Source of the DNA: Longilinea arvoryzae
GTDB lineage: Bacteria > Chloroflexota > Anaerolineae > Anaerolineales > Anaerolineaceae
Direction of reading: 5' to 3'
Length of the DNA: 64,000 nt
Assembly (NCBI RefSeq): GCF_001050235.1
Contig: NZ_DF967972.1
Span: 893,028 to 957,027, forward strand
How positions within the stretch are numbered: the first letter of the stretch is position 1; each line of letters opens with the position of its first letter. The position numbers and the translations under genes were made by a program. Below the pieces are notes generated by a model that made no database searches, was not told the DNA's origin, and was given only the letters and a program-made list of their open reading frames with translations. This document shows, in pieces, positions 51,756-60,482 of the stretch.

Positions 51756-52736
51756 ATGACCATCGACCGTTTTGGACGCAGCATTCACTACCTGCGCATC
51801 AGCCTGACCGATCACTGTAACCTGCGCTGTGTGTACTGCATGCCGGAGAGCATGATCTTTCGGCCGAATGCGGCCCTGATGCAGGATGACGAACTGCTGC
51901 GCCTGGTAAATGTGTTTGCCCGCCTGGGTTTCGACAAGATCCACCTGACCGGCGGCGAGCCGACCGTGCGCCTTCACGTGGTGGACCTGGTGCGCCAGAT
52001 CGCGGCCGTGCCGGGCATCACCTCTCTTTCGATGACCACCAACGGCGTCCTGCTGGAAAAGCTGGCCCACCCACTGAAAGAGGCCGGCCTGCAGCGCGTC
52101 AACGTCAGCCTGGATACGCTGGATGTGCAGCGCTTCCACAGCATCACCCGCTGGGGTTCCCTCGAACGGGTCTGGGCGGGAATCCTGGCCGCTGAAGAGG
52201 CCGGCCTGACGCCGGTCAAAATCAACACGGTGGTGGTGCGCGGTTTTAACGATGGCGATGTGAGCGGCCTGGCCCGCCTGACCCTGGAACATCCATGGCA
52301 GGTGCGCTTCATCGAAATGATGCCCTTCGGTGGCGATACGACCTTCCAACAATCCCAGGTCGTGAGCGACGCTGAGATTCGCGAACGCATTCAGGCCGAA
52401 CTGGGACCCCTGGAACTGCAGGAGGATGGCCGGTTGGACGGCGAGGCGCGCATCTACCGCCTGCCCGGAGCTCAGGGTGAATTGGGCTTCATCTCGTCGG
52501 TGACGCTGCCGTTTTGCGCCTCCTGCTCGCGCGCGCGCCTGACCGCCGACGGCAAGCTGCGCCTGTGCCTGCTGCGAGACAAGGAACTGGATCTGCTGAC
52601 ACCCCTTCGCCAGGGCGCGACGGACGAGGAACTGCGCCAATTGGTGGTGGCGGGCATCTGGGTCAAGCCGTGGGGGCACGGCCTGGCCGACGGTGAGGTG
52701 GCGACCAACAGCGTGATGAATGAAATCGGGGGATAA
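51756..52736 (+). CDS. moaA: GTP 3',8-cyclase, molybdenum cofactor biosynthesis
   Basis: A 326-residue radical-SAM enzyme that starts pterin-cofactor synthesis from GTP. The radical-SAM cluster is in LTDHCNLRCVYCMPES (Cys 21, 25, 28). LTGGEPTVR binds SAM, and MTTNGVLL and NVSLDTLD are family features. The second 4Fe-4S cluster for GTP is in LPFCASCSRARLTADGKLRL, followed by a Cys. The typical C-terminal GG is present (EIGG). It lies between two AOR genes and near the MoaD-like gene. No other moa genes are in the window. Confidence 0.96.
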   Translation: MTIDRFGRSIHYLRISLTDHCNLRCVYCMPESMIFRPNAALMQDDELLRLVNVFARLGFDKIHLTGGEPTVRLHVVDLVRQIAAVPGITSLSMTTNGVLLEKLAHPLKEAGLQRVNVSLDTLDVQRFHSITRWGSLERVWAGILAAEEAGLTPVKINTVVVRGFNDGDVSGLARLTLEHPWQVRFIEMMPFGGDTTFQQSQVVSDAEIRERIQAELGPLELQEDGRLDGEARIYRLPGAQGELGFISSVTLPFCASCSRARLTADGKLRLCLLRDKELDLLTPLRQGATDEELRQLVVAGIWVKPWGHGLADGEVATNSVMNEIGG

Positions 52737-52790
52737 GGATCCATTTTTTCAGGGCGTGGGGGACGAAAATATTTTCTCAACCGGGTTGGA

Positions 52791-52819
52791 TTGACAACCC
52801 GGCGGCTCATCCATAAAAT
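52791..52819 (+). promoter_or_regulatory. Promoter of the second AOR gene
   Basis: A near-consensus promoter: TTGACA (52791-52796), a 17-nt spacer and TAAAAT (52814-52819), 115 nt before the start codon. Confidence 0.8.
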
Positions 52820-52933
52820 AGATGGAATATTATTGTTAATAGTTTAGAACACAAAGTCATCGCGGCCTGAACCATCCGGCCCAGCATCGCACGATCTTTA
52901 AAAACTTTTCGAAAATCGAACAGGATATCGAGC

Positions 52934-54775
52934 ATGAACGGATACGCCGGGAAGCTGTTGTTTGTTGATTTATCTAAAGGCACCTTGCAAGACGAGCCAT
53001 TGACCGATGAAATGGCGCGCAACTTTATCGGAGGTTACGGCCTCGGGGCGCGTATCCTGTACAGCCGGATGAAACCGGGCGCCGATGCGCTCGGCCCGGA
53101 TAGCATGCTGGGCTTTGTCACCGGTCCGGTCACCGGCACCGAGGCCAATTTCAGCGGCCGCTACACGGTGGTGTGCAAGTCGCCGGTCTCCGGCACCTGG
53201 AACGACTCGAACTCGGGCGGTTATTTTGGCCCGGAGTTGAAGAAGGCGGGTTATGACGGCGTGTTCATCACGGGCATCTCCCCCAGCCCGGTCTACCTGT
53301 GGATCCATGAGGGGACGGCCGAACTGCGCGACGCGGCCAACCTGTGGGGGCTGGACGCCAAAGAAACCCAGACGGCACTCGAAACCGAAACCGGCGAGCC
53401 CAAACTGCGCGCGGCGGTCATCGGCCCGGCCGGGGAGCGGTTGTCGCTGATCTCATGCGTGATCAACGACGGCCATCGCGCAGCCGGCCGGGGCGGGTTG
53501 GGCGCCGTGATGGGCTCGAAGCGTTTGAAAGCGGTGGCAGCCCGCGGCACGGGCAGGATCGAGGTCGCCGATCCCGAAAGGGCCAGGGAGATCAACCTCG
53601 CCATCCGGGCGGCCCTGAAGGCCGACCCGTACGCGGGCTATTTTCGCAGTGGCGGGACCGGTGCCGGAACCCCGGATTCGGTCTTCAACGGCGATTCACC
53701 GGTAAAAAACTGGGGCCAGGCGGGCGTGGATGTGTTTGCCCCCCAGCAGACCGAATCCCTGAGCGGGATCAAGATCTCGGAAAAATACCTGGTCAAACAC
53801 TACGCCTGCGCGCATTGTCCGTTGGGCTGCGGCGCCGAGCTTACCGTCGACGACGGACGTTATCCCCTGCAAAGCACCGAACGGCCGGAGTACGAGACCC
53901 TGGCCGCTTTCGGCCCGTTGTGCGGCAACACTCAGGTCGAAGCGATCATCCAATGCAACGAACTCTGCAATCGGGCCGGGCTGGATACCATCAGCGCTGG
54001 GGCGACGATCGCCTGGGCCATCGAATGCTTCGAAAACGGGGTGATCGGCCGGGAAGAAACCGGCGGGTTGGAATTGGTCTGGGGAAACGCGGACGCGATC
54101 GTGGAGGTCACCCGGGAAATGGCGGATGGACGCGGCTTTGGCGCTGTCCTCGGGCTGGGATCGCAGGGCGCCGCCAATAAGCTGGAAAAAGGACACGAAT
54201 ACTTGCAGACCGTGCGCGGCATCGAGCTGCCCATGCACGACCCGCGCCTTTATCCCGGTCTGGCCCGCACCTACCAGTTCGATCCCACCCCGGGCCGGCA
54301 CGTCAAGGGCGGCATCGGATTAACGCAGGGCTACCTGGGACCCGAAAAATATCAGACCCAGGGCAGCGGTCCGGCGGATGTGCAGGCCACGACGTTCAAC
54401 GAGATGCTCAGCAGCGGCGGCTTCTGTTTGTTCATTTCCTACTTCGGCGGTTCGGACCAGGTGTTACCGATGGTTACGGCGGTGACCGGTTTCGACCTGC
54501 CCACCCTGGAGAGCGCCGCGATCCGAATCCTGACCATGCGCCAGGCCTTCAACCAGCGCGAGGGGCTGACCCGCGCCGATTTCAAATTGCCGGCACGCAG
54601 CGTGGGTCAGCCGCCCCTGGCCGCCGGCCCGTCCGCCGGGGGTGTGGTGGACAGCGAGGCCCTGGGGGATAATTTCTTCGCCGAGCTGGGTTGGGATGTG
54701 AAGACGGGAAAGCCTTCCCGCGAGGCGCTGATGAAGCTGGGTGGGATGGAAGATGTGATCAGAGATTTGTACTGA
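52934..54775 (+). CDS. Aldehyde:ferredoxin oxidoreductase family tungsten enzyme (second copy)
   Basis: A 613-residue AOR paralogue. It has GYAGKLLFVDLSKGTLQDEP, NFIGGYGLGARILYSRMKPG and TGPVTGTEANFSGRYTVVCK in the pterin-binding domain, with cluster ligands in CAHCPLGCG (about residue 291) and GGFC (about residue 496). It differs much from the first copy in the substrate half, so it probably uses another aldehyde or acid. It is transcribed from its own promoter directly after moaA. A short AT-rich hairpin follows the stop (54775-54793). Confidence 0.93.
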   Translation: MNGYAGKLLFVDLSKGTLQDEPLTDEMARNFIGGYGLGARILYSRMKPGADALGPDSMLGFVTGPVTGTEANFSGRYTVVCKSPVSGTWNDSNSGGYFGPELKKAGYDGVFITGISPSPVYLWIHEGTAELRDAANLWGLDAKETQTALETETGEPKLRAAVIGPAGERLSLISCVINDGHRAAGRGGLGAVMGSKRLKAVAARGTGRIEVADPERAREINLAIRAALKADPYAGYFRSGGTGAGTPDSVFNGDSPVKNWGQAGVDVFAPQQTESLSGIKISEKYLVKHYACAHCPLGCGAELTVDDGRYPLQSTERPEYETLAAFGPLCGNTQVEAIIQCNELCNRAGLDTISAGATIAWAIECFENGVIGREETGGLELVWGNADAIVEVTREMADGRGFGAVLGLGSQGAANKLEKGHEYLQTVRGIELPMHDPRLYPGLARTYQFDPTPGRHVKGGIGLTQGYLGPEKYQTQGSGPADVQATTFNEMLSSGGFCLFISYFGGSDQVLPMVTAVTGFDLPTLESAAIRILTMRQAFNQREGLTRADFKLPARSVGQPPLAAGPSAGGVVDSEALGDNFFAELGWDVKTGKPSREALMKLGGMEDVIRDLY

Positions 54776-54798
54776 AAAGATCGATTATCTTTTAAACC

Positions 54799-54910
54799 AC
54801 CCACAACCAATCAGGTGGACATGTACGAGAAGAAGAAGTCGGCCATAACTACCGTCATTGATTAACAAGAAATCTTTATTGTGAACAATAAGATGAATTC
54901 GGTTGTGGGT
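54799..54910. repeat. Flanking 10-bp inverted repeat with inner hairpin, intergenic
   Basis: ACCCACAACC (54799-54808) and GGTTGTGGGT (54901-54910) are perfect inverted repeats 92 nt apart, and the region between contains TTATTGT-GA-ACAATAA. It could be a small mobile-like insertion beside the AT-rich gene that follows, but it may be chance. Confidence 0.35.
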
Positions 54911-54996
54911 ATGCCTGATTTTGAAAGATTCAGGGAGGGATGAATTTATAATTCAATGAAAAAATAATATATTTTTGCTTGAATGTGGGGGAAATG

Positions 54997-55785
54997 ATGG
55001 GATTGTACCGGATATATATTGATGAAGTTGGGAATCATGATTTATCTCATACCGATGATCCCAATCACCGATTCCTATCACTAACGGGTGTGATTTTAGA
55101 GTCCAAATACACTTACCAGGTTCTAATTCCTGAAATGGATGCGATTAAACGGAAATATTTCCAAACTGATCCTGATGTACCGGTCATTTTTCATCGTTCC
55201 GATATGATTAATCACCGGCCTCCTTTTTCTTGTTTAAACGACCTAACGATAGAGCAACAATTCAATCGTGATATTTTGGATGCTCTGGCAGGGTGGAATT
55301 ATCTGGTGATAACGGTCGCAATAGATAAAAAAGAACACCTCAATAAATACGCCGTCTGGCATTATCACCCTTACCATTATTGTCTCTCTGTACTATTGGA
55401 ACGATTCGTTTTATTTTTATATTACAAAAACAATTTAGGAGATGTGATGGTTGAAACTCGTGGCGGGAAAGAAGATGAAAAATTGAAATCATCATTTACT
55501 CGTCTTTATGAACAAGGAACAGATCATATTGCATCTGACTTATGGCAGAGAACTCTGACATCTCGAGAATTGAAAGTAAAACCAAAAACTGCCAATATAG
55601 CTGGTCTCCAATTAGCAGATCTTATTGCTCATCCTTCTAGGCGGGAGATCCTGATCGAGCATCAAATGGTTATCGATCAGCGGAATATATTTGGAGATCA
55701 GATTAGTGCTATTCTCCGACAAAGCAAGTACTATCGAAGTGGTAACGGTCAGATAGAAGGCTATGGGAAGAAATTACTGCCATAA
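54997..55785 (+). CDS. DUF3800 family protein, AT-rich and probably horizontally acquired
   Basis: A 262-residue protein beginning MGLYRIYIDEVGNHDLSHTD, with the early acidic YIDExG motif of DUF3800, thought to have an RNase H-like fold. Later motifs are HRSDMINHRPPF, VMVETRGGKEDEKL and IAGLQLADLIAHPSRR, the conserved LADL/(A)HP block. The base composition is far more AT-rich than any neighbour and codons end mostly in A or T, a sign of transfer. The ATG at 54997 follows GGGGG at 5 nt; TTG 54979 and ATG 54994 are alternatives. Function unknown; such genes often lie in mobile or defence regions. Confidence 0.8.
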   Translation: MGLYRIYIDEVGNHDLSHTDDPNHRFLSLTGVILESKYTYQVLIPEMDAIKRKYFQTDPDVPVIFHRSDMINHRPPFSCLNDLTIEQQFNRDILDALAGWNYLVITVAIDKKEHLNKYAVWHYHPYHYCLSVLLERFVLFLYYKNNLGDVMVETRGGKEDEKLKSSFTRLYEQGTDHIASDLWQRTLTSRELKVKPKTANIAGLQLADLIAHPSRREILIEHQMVIDQRNIFGDQISAILRQSKYYRSGNGQIEGYGKKLLP

Positions 55786-55792
55786 ATATTAA

Positions 55793-55854
55793 AGAGAAAA
55801 CGCCCTTTCGGGCGCTCTCCGATGACCTACGGTCATCCACCTCCACTAAATGGA
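55793..55854 (+). ncRNA. Tandem hairpins after the DUF3800 gene, candidate structured RNA
   Basis: Three hairpins stand in a row. AGAG-AAAA-CGCCC-TTTC-GGGCG-CTCT (55793-55818) is a stem with a one-sided AAAA bulge. GATGACC-TAC-GGTCATC is at 55821-55837, and TCCA-CTAAA-TGGA at 55842-55854. They are GC-rich inside very AT-rich surroundings. No T-run follows, so simple termination is not the best explanation. Conserved RNA motifs near DUF3800 genes have been reported; whether this one belongs to them is not known. Confidence 0.45.
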
Positions 55855-55963
55855 TTAACAACAATATAGCATTATCAACTTACTATGTCAAGTTAATTTT
55901 ATTTCGTGAAAATAAATCGGAATTTTGATTTTCCAAACCATTTCTAATATTTCTGCACACCAC

Positions 55964-57046
55964 TTATTTACTTTTTCTCTCTTTACCCACCGATTTTTCC
56001 AGCGGCACCGTTTTCAGCGACTGCCCGGCGTTCGGGCGCGAGTTGCTGCGCTGTTCCATTAACCACTCCAGCGCCTCGCGGATCGCTTCCTCCGCCGGGC
56101 GGGGTTCCGGCAGGCCCAGGTCGCCGCGCGCTTTGCTGCCGTCGTAATAGAAGTAATAGCCGGCCAGGGGTAATAAGCTGGGGGATACCGGCAGGTCGAT
56201 GAAGGACTGCAGCAGATGCAGCGGCCCGGCCAGGCTGCGCACCAGTCCGGCGGGCAACACCAGCGTCGGCGCCGGCACGCCGGCCGCGGCGCTGGCGATT
56301 TGCAGGAGTTCGAGGTGGGTCAGGTTCTGGCCGCACAGCAGGTAGCGTTCGCCGCGCCGGCCCTTTTCCAACGCGGCCAGGTGCCCGGCGACCACGTCCC
56401 GGATGTGAACCACGTTCAGCCCGCCCTCGGTCACGAAGCCCACCTGACGGTCAGCAGCGCGTGCCAGAATGGAGCGGGACGCATTGTAGATGTCGCCGGC
56501 GCCGAAGACCAGGCTGGGGTTGACGATGACCACATCCTGCCCGGTGGCCACCGATTTTTGAATTTCCAATTCCGCCTGATATTTGGTATAAGCATACGGC
56601 CAGTGCTGGGGAATGAAATTCCAGGTGTGGCGTTCGTCGACCGGCGCGGGGCCGGAGAGCGGCACGCCCAGCGCGGAGGCCGAGCTGGTAAAGACCACGC
56701 GCCGCACGCCGGCCGTCCGGGCGGCCTCCAGCAGGGCGCGCGTGCCTTCCACGTTGACGGCGTAGAGACGTCCGGGCTGCGCGCTGGCGCTGACCAGACC
56801 GGCGGTGTGAAAGACAGCCTCGACTCCCTGCAACGCGGCAGGCAGGGTTTCAGGTTGGGTCACGTCGCCAATGATGTGTTCCAGGCAGCCGGGTTGATCG
56901 GGTCCGCTGCAATCGGGGAGGCCTTCCAGCGCGCCCAGCGAGGAGGAGGCGCGGTGAAACGCCAGCACATGGTGGCCAGCTTCGACCAGGGCGCGGCACA
57001 ATTGCGATCCGATGAAACCGGTGGAACCGGTGACGAGGATTTTCAT
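55964..57046 (-). CDS. NAD-dependent epimerase/dehydratase (extended SDR)
   Basis: A 360-residue Rossmann-fold enzyme. The NAD(P) motif is LVTGSTGFIGSQLCRALVEA (residues 4-23). The catalytic Tyr-x3-Lys is in WPYAYTKYQAELE with Ser in VVFTSSASALG. It is related to 3-beta-hydroxysteroid dehydrogenase/dihydroflavonol reductase-like SDRs. The substrate is unknown. The ATG at 57046 begins the standard N-terminus; the frame upstream is only read-through of a TTCACC-type repeat. The end SVGKERKSK is not conserved. Confidence 0.88.
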   Translation of the reverse strand: MKILVTGSTGFIGSQLCRALVEAGHHVLAFHRASSSLGALEGLPDCSGPDQPGCLEHIIGDVTQPETLPAALQGVEAVFHTAGLVSASAQPGRLYAVNVEGTRALLEAARTAGVRRVVFTSSASALGVPLSGPAPVDERHTWNFIPQHWPYAYTKYQAELEIQKSVATGQDVVIVNPSLVFGAGDIYNASRSILARAADRQVGFVTEGGLNVVHIRDVVAGHLAALEKGRRGERYLLCGQNLTHLELLQIASAAAGVPAPTLVLPAGLVRSLAGPLHLLQSFIDLPVSPSLLPLAGYYFYYDGSKARGDLGLPEPRPAEEAIREALEWLMEQRSNSRPNAGQSLKTVPLEKSVGKERKSK

Positions 57047-57052
57047 AAGGGG

Positions 57053-57105
57053 TATTTCACCACGGAGACACGGAGAACACAGAGAAGAGAGAAAGAAATA
57101 AAGGA
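57053..57105. repeat. Single copy of the TTCACCACGGAG repeat
   Basis: It starts TTTCACCACGGAGACACGGA and continues into a purine-rich AGAGAAGAGAGAAAG tract, as in the array at 33630. It stands just upstream of the epimerase gene. A partial inverted copy (CCTCCGTGTCTCCGTGGTGA) lies at 57271-57290, 8 nt from the end of the thiolase gene. Confidence 0.8.
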
Positions 57106-57297
57106 AGAGAAACCATACTTGCAAAAAAAGGTTGGAATGGATGTTTAGGAAGGAATATCAGGCTCATCGGAGACTCATGTTGTCATTCGGGATAGGAAAC
57201 ACGGAGTTATTAAGAATAGAGAAAATACCTACAGGCAAAATCCAAGGATATTCTCATACCGAATGATCTTCCTCCGTGTCTCCGTGGTGATTTATCC

Positions 57298-58512
57298 TTA
57301 TAAATACTCGATGATCGTGGCTTCACCCTGGCCGACGCCCACGCACAGCGTTGCCAGGCCATAGAACGGCCGGCGGGCCTGCGGAGCACGTTTCTGCATC
57401 TCATGCAGCAGGGTGGTGAGAATGCGCGCACCGGAACAGCCCAGTGGGTGGCCGAGGGCGATGGCGCCGCCGTTGACATTGGTGATCTCTTCCGAGATGC
57501 CCAGTTCGTGCAGGACGGCCAGGGACTGCACGGCGAAGGCTTCGTTGAGTTCGACCAGGCCGATATCTTCCACGCGCAGACCGGCGCGTTTGAGGGCCTT
57601 GCGTGTAGCCGGAATGGGCCCCAACCCCATGACGCGGGGTTCGACGCCGGCAGCGGCCGAGGTGACGACGCGTGCCAGCGGTTTGAAGCCGAGCTGGGCG
57701 GCGCGTTCGGCGCTCATCAGCAGCAGCGCGGCGGCGCCGTCGTTCAGGCCGGAGGAATTGCCGGCCGTGACGCTGCCGTCCTTGCGAAAGGCGGGCCGCA
57801 GACGAGCCAGCGTTTCCAGGCTGGTGTCGCGGCGCGGGCGTTCGTCTGTGGCCACCAGAATGGGATCTCCCTTCTTCTGCGGCACCGGCACGGGCACGAT
57901 TTCGGCGTCGAAACGACCCGAGTCGATGGCCGCGATGGCCCGCCGGTGGCTTTGCACGGCGAAGGCGTCCTGTTCCTGGCGGGTGATGCCGGTTTGCTCG
58001 GCGACGTTTTCGGCGGTTTCGCCCATGGCGTCGATGCCGTAGCTCTCGATCATCTTTGGATTGGGGTAGCGCCAGCCCAGGGCGGTATCCCAGGCGGTCA
58101 GGTTGCCGAAGGCAAAGGGATGCTCTGCCTTGGGAATCGAATAGGGCGCGCGTGACATGCTTTCCACGCCGCCGGCGATGAAGATCTCGCCCTCACCGGC
58201 GCGGATGGCGCGCGCCGCCATGTTCACCGCGCTCAGACCGGACGCGCACAGGCGGTTGAAGGTGACGCCGGCCGTGGCAACCGGCAGACCGGCCAGCAGC
58301 AATGCCATGCGGGCCACATTACGGTTGTCCTCGCCGGCCTGATTGGCGCAGCCCAGATAGACTTCCTCGACCAATGCGGGGTCAAGGTCGGTGCGGGCCA
58401 ACAGCGAGCGCAGCACATGAGCTGCCAGATCGTCTGGCCGAACGGCGGATAGAATTCCGCCCAGCGCACCGATGGGGGTGCGGACGGCATCTATGATTAC
58501 GGCATCGGTCAT
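57298..58512 (-). CDS. Thiolase family acetyl-CoA acyltransferase
   Basis: A 404-residue thiolase. The nucleophile Cys is in [20 protein letters not shown] (about residue 89). [11 protein letters not shown], the [13 protein letters not shown] block and [20 protein letters not shown], with the catalytic His and Cys, follow. It makes or splits 3-ketoacyl-CoA. It resembles the acetyl-CoA acetyltransferase/3-oxoadipyl-CoA thiolase group. The ATG at 58512 follows GGAGGG. No other beta-oxidation genes are adjacent. Confidence 0.93.
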   Translation of the reverse strand: MTDAVIIDAVRTPIGALGGILSAVRPDDLAAHVLRSLLARTDLDPALVEEVYLGCANQAGEDNRNVARMALLLAGLPVATAGVTFNRLCASGLSAVNMAARAIRAGEGEIFIAGGVESMSRAPYSIPKAEHPFAFGNLTAWDTALGWRYPNPKMIESYGIDAMGETAENVAEQTGITRQEQDAFAVQSHRRAIAAIDSGRFDAEIVPVPVPQKKGDPILVATDERPRRDTSLETLARLRPAFRKDGSVTAGNSSGLNDGAAALLLMSAERAAQLGFKPLARVVTSAAAGVEPRVMGLGPIPATRKALKRAGLRVEDIGLVELNEAFAVQSLAVLHELGISEEITNVNGGAIALGHPLGCSGARILTTLLHEMQKRAPQARRPFYGLATLCVGVGQGEATIIEYL

Positions 58513-58808
58513 GCAAATCCCTCCGGGAGTGACAAGCGTTACTTTCATTCTACCATCGTTGTGAAAATGAGCTGGCAGAACTGCAAGCTATGCGAAAAAG
58601 TAGATTAATCTCCTTGCGTATTTGTAAGGAATGTATATAATGCTATTAGACCCAAAACCATCCAATTATTGTGACAGGATGGTTGGCGCTGTTGATCGGA
58701 ACAGGTTCGTACTACCTTTCGATTGCTGGATTTAGTATAGTCTTCAGGAAACCTTCCCATAGTTCGCTTTATCGACCCTATCGGGCCAACACCCCCAAGG
58801 AATCGTAG
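58513..58808. other. Divergent intergenic region between thiolase and lipoprotein genes
   Basis: A 296-nt gap. It contains a rightward promoter (58614-58641). The leader from there to 58809 holds no open frame or strong hairpin that I can see. Confidence 0.55.
58614..58641 (+). promoter_or_regulatory. Promoter of the repeat-containing lipoprotein gene
   Basis: TTGCGT (58614-58619), a 16-nt spacer and TATAAT (58636-58641). It gives a leader of about 160 nt. Confidence 0.6.
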
Positions 58809-60281
58809 ATGAATCGCAAGATGGTACGATGGATGATGGCCATGCTGACTCTGCTGCTGGCGACCCTGATGACAGGGTGCGCCCCGGCAGTCAGTTCGAG
58901 CAGCCTCGAGGCGACCCCCGAAGGCGCCGTATCCGTCGATCCGGATTTTCGCGAATTCTACCGCGCGTTGGGCGGTGCAGATCGGTTGGGGCCGGCCATT
59001 TCGGATCCATTCGAACAGGATAACCGCAAGTGCCAGTATACCGAGAATACGCTGATGTGCCTCGATCCTTACCTGACGGATGCGAGCCGCTTCAGCTTTT
59101 ATCCGCTGGGCCAGAAGTTTGGCATCAGCGATACCCCCGATCAGCAGCCGGCCCAGCCCAGCGATCGGGTTGTGGATGGCTTCAAGATCTACCCCGAATT
59201 CGTGTCATTGTACGATGCGCTGCATGGGGCGCTGTATGTGGGTCGACCGTTGACCAAGGTGCGCACCAACGCATCCGAACGGCGCATCGAGCAGTATTTC
59301 GAGAACGTGGCTTTCTACCGGCGCTACGACGATCCCAGCGGCCAGGTGCATTTGCTGCCTTACGGGGCTTACGACTGCGGGGTGAGTTGCCGTTATCACT
59401 CGGCGACGGCCTTTATTCCGCAGCAGATGAACGTCGAGCAGCCCTTCCTGCAGTTGATGATGCGTTTGGGCGGCCCGGATATCTTCGGGCAGGTGCTTTC
59501 GGAACCTTTCGTGACCGACGACGGCATGCTGGTGCAGGTGTATGAGAACGCGGTGCCCTGCGCGCCGAAAGATCAACCCCAATCTTTCCGGTTGTGTCCG
59601 GTGGCCAAATGGTTGAATATGCCGACCACGCCCGCCGGTCCGAAAGTTTACACGGAACAGAATGGGGTCTATTTCTACCCGACCCAGGGCGACCAGGGTT
59701 ACCATGTGCCCATCGTTTTCGACAAGTTCATCGCCACGCACGGCAGCAAGGAAATCTCCGGGCAGCCCATCGCCGAGGTGATGCCGGCGGACCAGATTTA
59801 CCGGCAATGCTTCGAAAATTACTGTCTGGATTATGACACCAGCCAACCCGAGGACCAGCGCGTGTCGCTGGCGCCGTTGGGATCGATGTACCTGAAGAAG
59901 GTGCGCCCGGATGTCTCCACGCCGACGGTGGAAAGCAGCGCGCCTTTGACCTATTCGGCGGATACGGTGGAGGTGAACATCAGCGAAGCCTCTCCGACCC
60001 TGGCAAACGGCCAGGCGCAGCGCTTCGAAATGCTGGTACTCAGCCGTTCGGACCAGCGCCCGCTGGCGAATATCGAAGCCAGCCTGGACATCGTGCTGCC
60101 AGACGGCTCGGTGGTCAGTTCGCACTTTCCGCCCACCGGGACAGATGGGCGCTCGACGGTCGAGGTTTCATCCCTGCCCGAAATTTCGAACGGAAGCATC
60201 GTGCCGTATCTGGTGTGCCTGAACGTGCCCTCCGCGAAGGCAATCTGCGCGGCGGAAAATTTTCTGATCTGGGATCCGTAA
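58809..60281 (+). CDS. Lipoprotein with four degenerate LGxPIS-type repeats and an Ig-like C-terminal domain
   Basis: A 490-residue extracytoplasmic lipoprotein, lipobox MTGC at about residue 24. Four repeat units of about 90 residues can be aligned by hand: FREFYRALGGADRLGPAISD, FVSLYDALHGALYVGRPLTK, FLQLMMRLGGPDIFGQVLSE and FDKFIATHGSKEISGQPIAE. Each is followed about 25 residues later by a QYxEN or QxFEN segment and then a short FYPLG/LAPLG-like strand. From about residue 390 a beta-sandwich-like region (VEVNISEASPTLANGQAQRF) resembles Ig-like adhesin domains. No enzymatic motif is seen. Probable role: binding at the cell surface. Confidence 0.7.
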   Translation: MNRKMVRWMMAMLTLLLATLMTGCAPAVSSSSLEATPEGAVSVDPDFREFYRALGGADRLGPAISDPFEQDNRKCQYTENTLMCLDPYLTDASRFSFYPLGQKFGISDTPDQQPAQPSDRVVDGFKIYPEFVSLYDALHGALYVGRPLTKVRTNASERRIEQYFENVAFYRRYDDPSGQVHLLPYGAYDCGVSCRYHSATAFIPQQMNVEQPFLQLMMRLGGPDIFGQVLSEPFVTDDGMLVQVYENAVPCAPKDQPQSFRLCPVAKWLNMPTTPAGPKVYTEQNGVYFYPTQGDQGYHVPIVFDKFIATHGSKEISGQPIAEVMPADQIYRQCFENYCLDYDTSQPEDQRVSLAPLGSMYLKKVRPDVSTPTVESSAPLTYSADTVEVNISEASPTLANGQAQRFEMLVLSRSDQRPLANIEASLDIVLPDGSVVSSHFPPTGTDGRSTVEVSSLPEISNGSIVPYLVCLNVPSAKAICAAENFLIWDP

Positions 60282-60290
60282 ACGGAAAAA

Positions 60291-60340
60291 AAGCCACAGA
60301 GGACACAGAGGAAGAAAGAGAGAGAAGCAAGAAAAGACAA
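60291..60340. repeat. Single copy of the dispersed CCACAGAGGACACAGAG repeat
   Basis: It begins 10 nt after the lipoprotein stop and continues into AGAAAGAGAGAGAAGCAAG, like the copies at 33630, 41437 and 57053. Confidence 0.75.
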
Positions 60341-60344
60341 GAAA

Positions 60345-60371
60345 GCACAGGTTTTACGCCTGTGCTTTTTT
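60345..60371 (+). terminator. Rho-independent terminator after the lipoprotein gene
   Basis: GCACAGG (60345-60351) and CCTGTGC (60359-60365) with loop TTTTACG, followed by TTTTTT. Two further A-T pairs extend the stem. Confidence 0.9.
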
Positions 60372-60470
60372 CTTTCCATGTAGCGGCCGACCTGCGTGTC
60401 GGCCAGTCGACCCATGTGTCGGCCAAATCATCCACGTGCCGGCCAGTCAAACCGTGTATCGGCCCATTCC
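60371..60470. repeat. Five in-phase 20-bp tandem repeats
   Basis: The period is exactly 20 nt: CCTGCGTGTCGGCCAGTCGA (60391), CCCATGTGTCGGCCAAATCA (60411), TCCACGTGCCGGCCAGTCAA (60431), ACCGTGTATCGGCCCATTCC (60451), preceded by a weaker copy at 60371. The constant core is GTGT-CGGCC. It lies between convergent genes, after a terminator. Confidence 0.8.
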
Positions 60471-60482
60471 TACGGCGAGCGG

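Noticed and set aside
57047-57124. N-terminal signal segment of the epimerase
   Set aside because: The hydrophobic-looking residues are read-through of the dispersed TTCACC repeat; the Rossmann start at 57046 is standard.
60371-60470. CRISPR array or attachment site
   Set aside because: The units are contiguous 20-mers without spacers, and no integrase is present.
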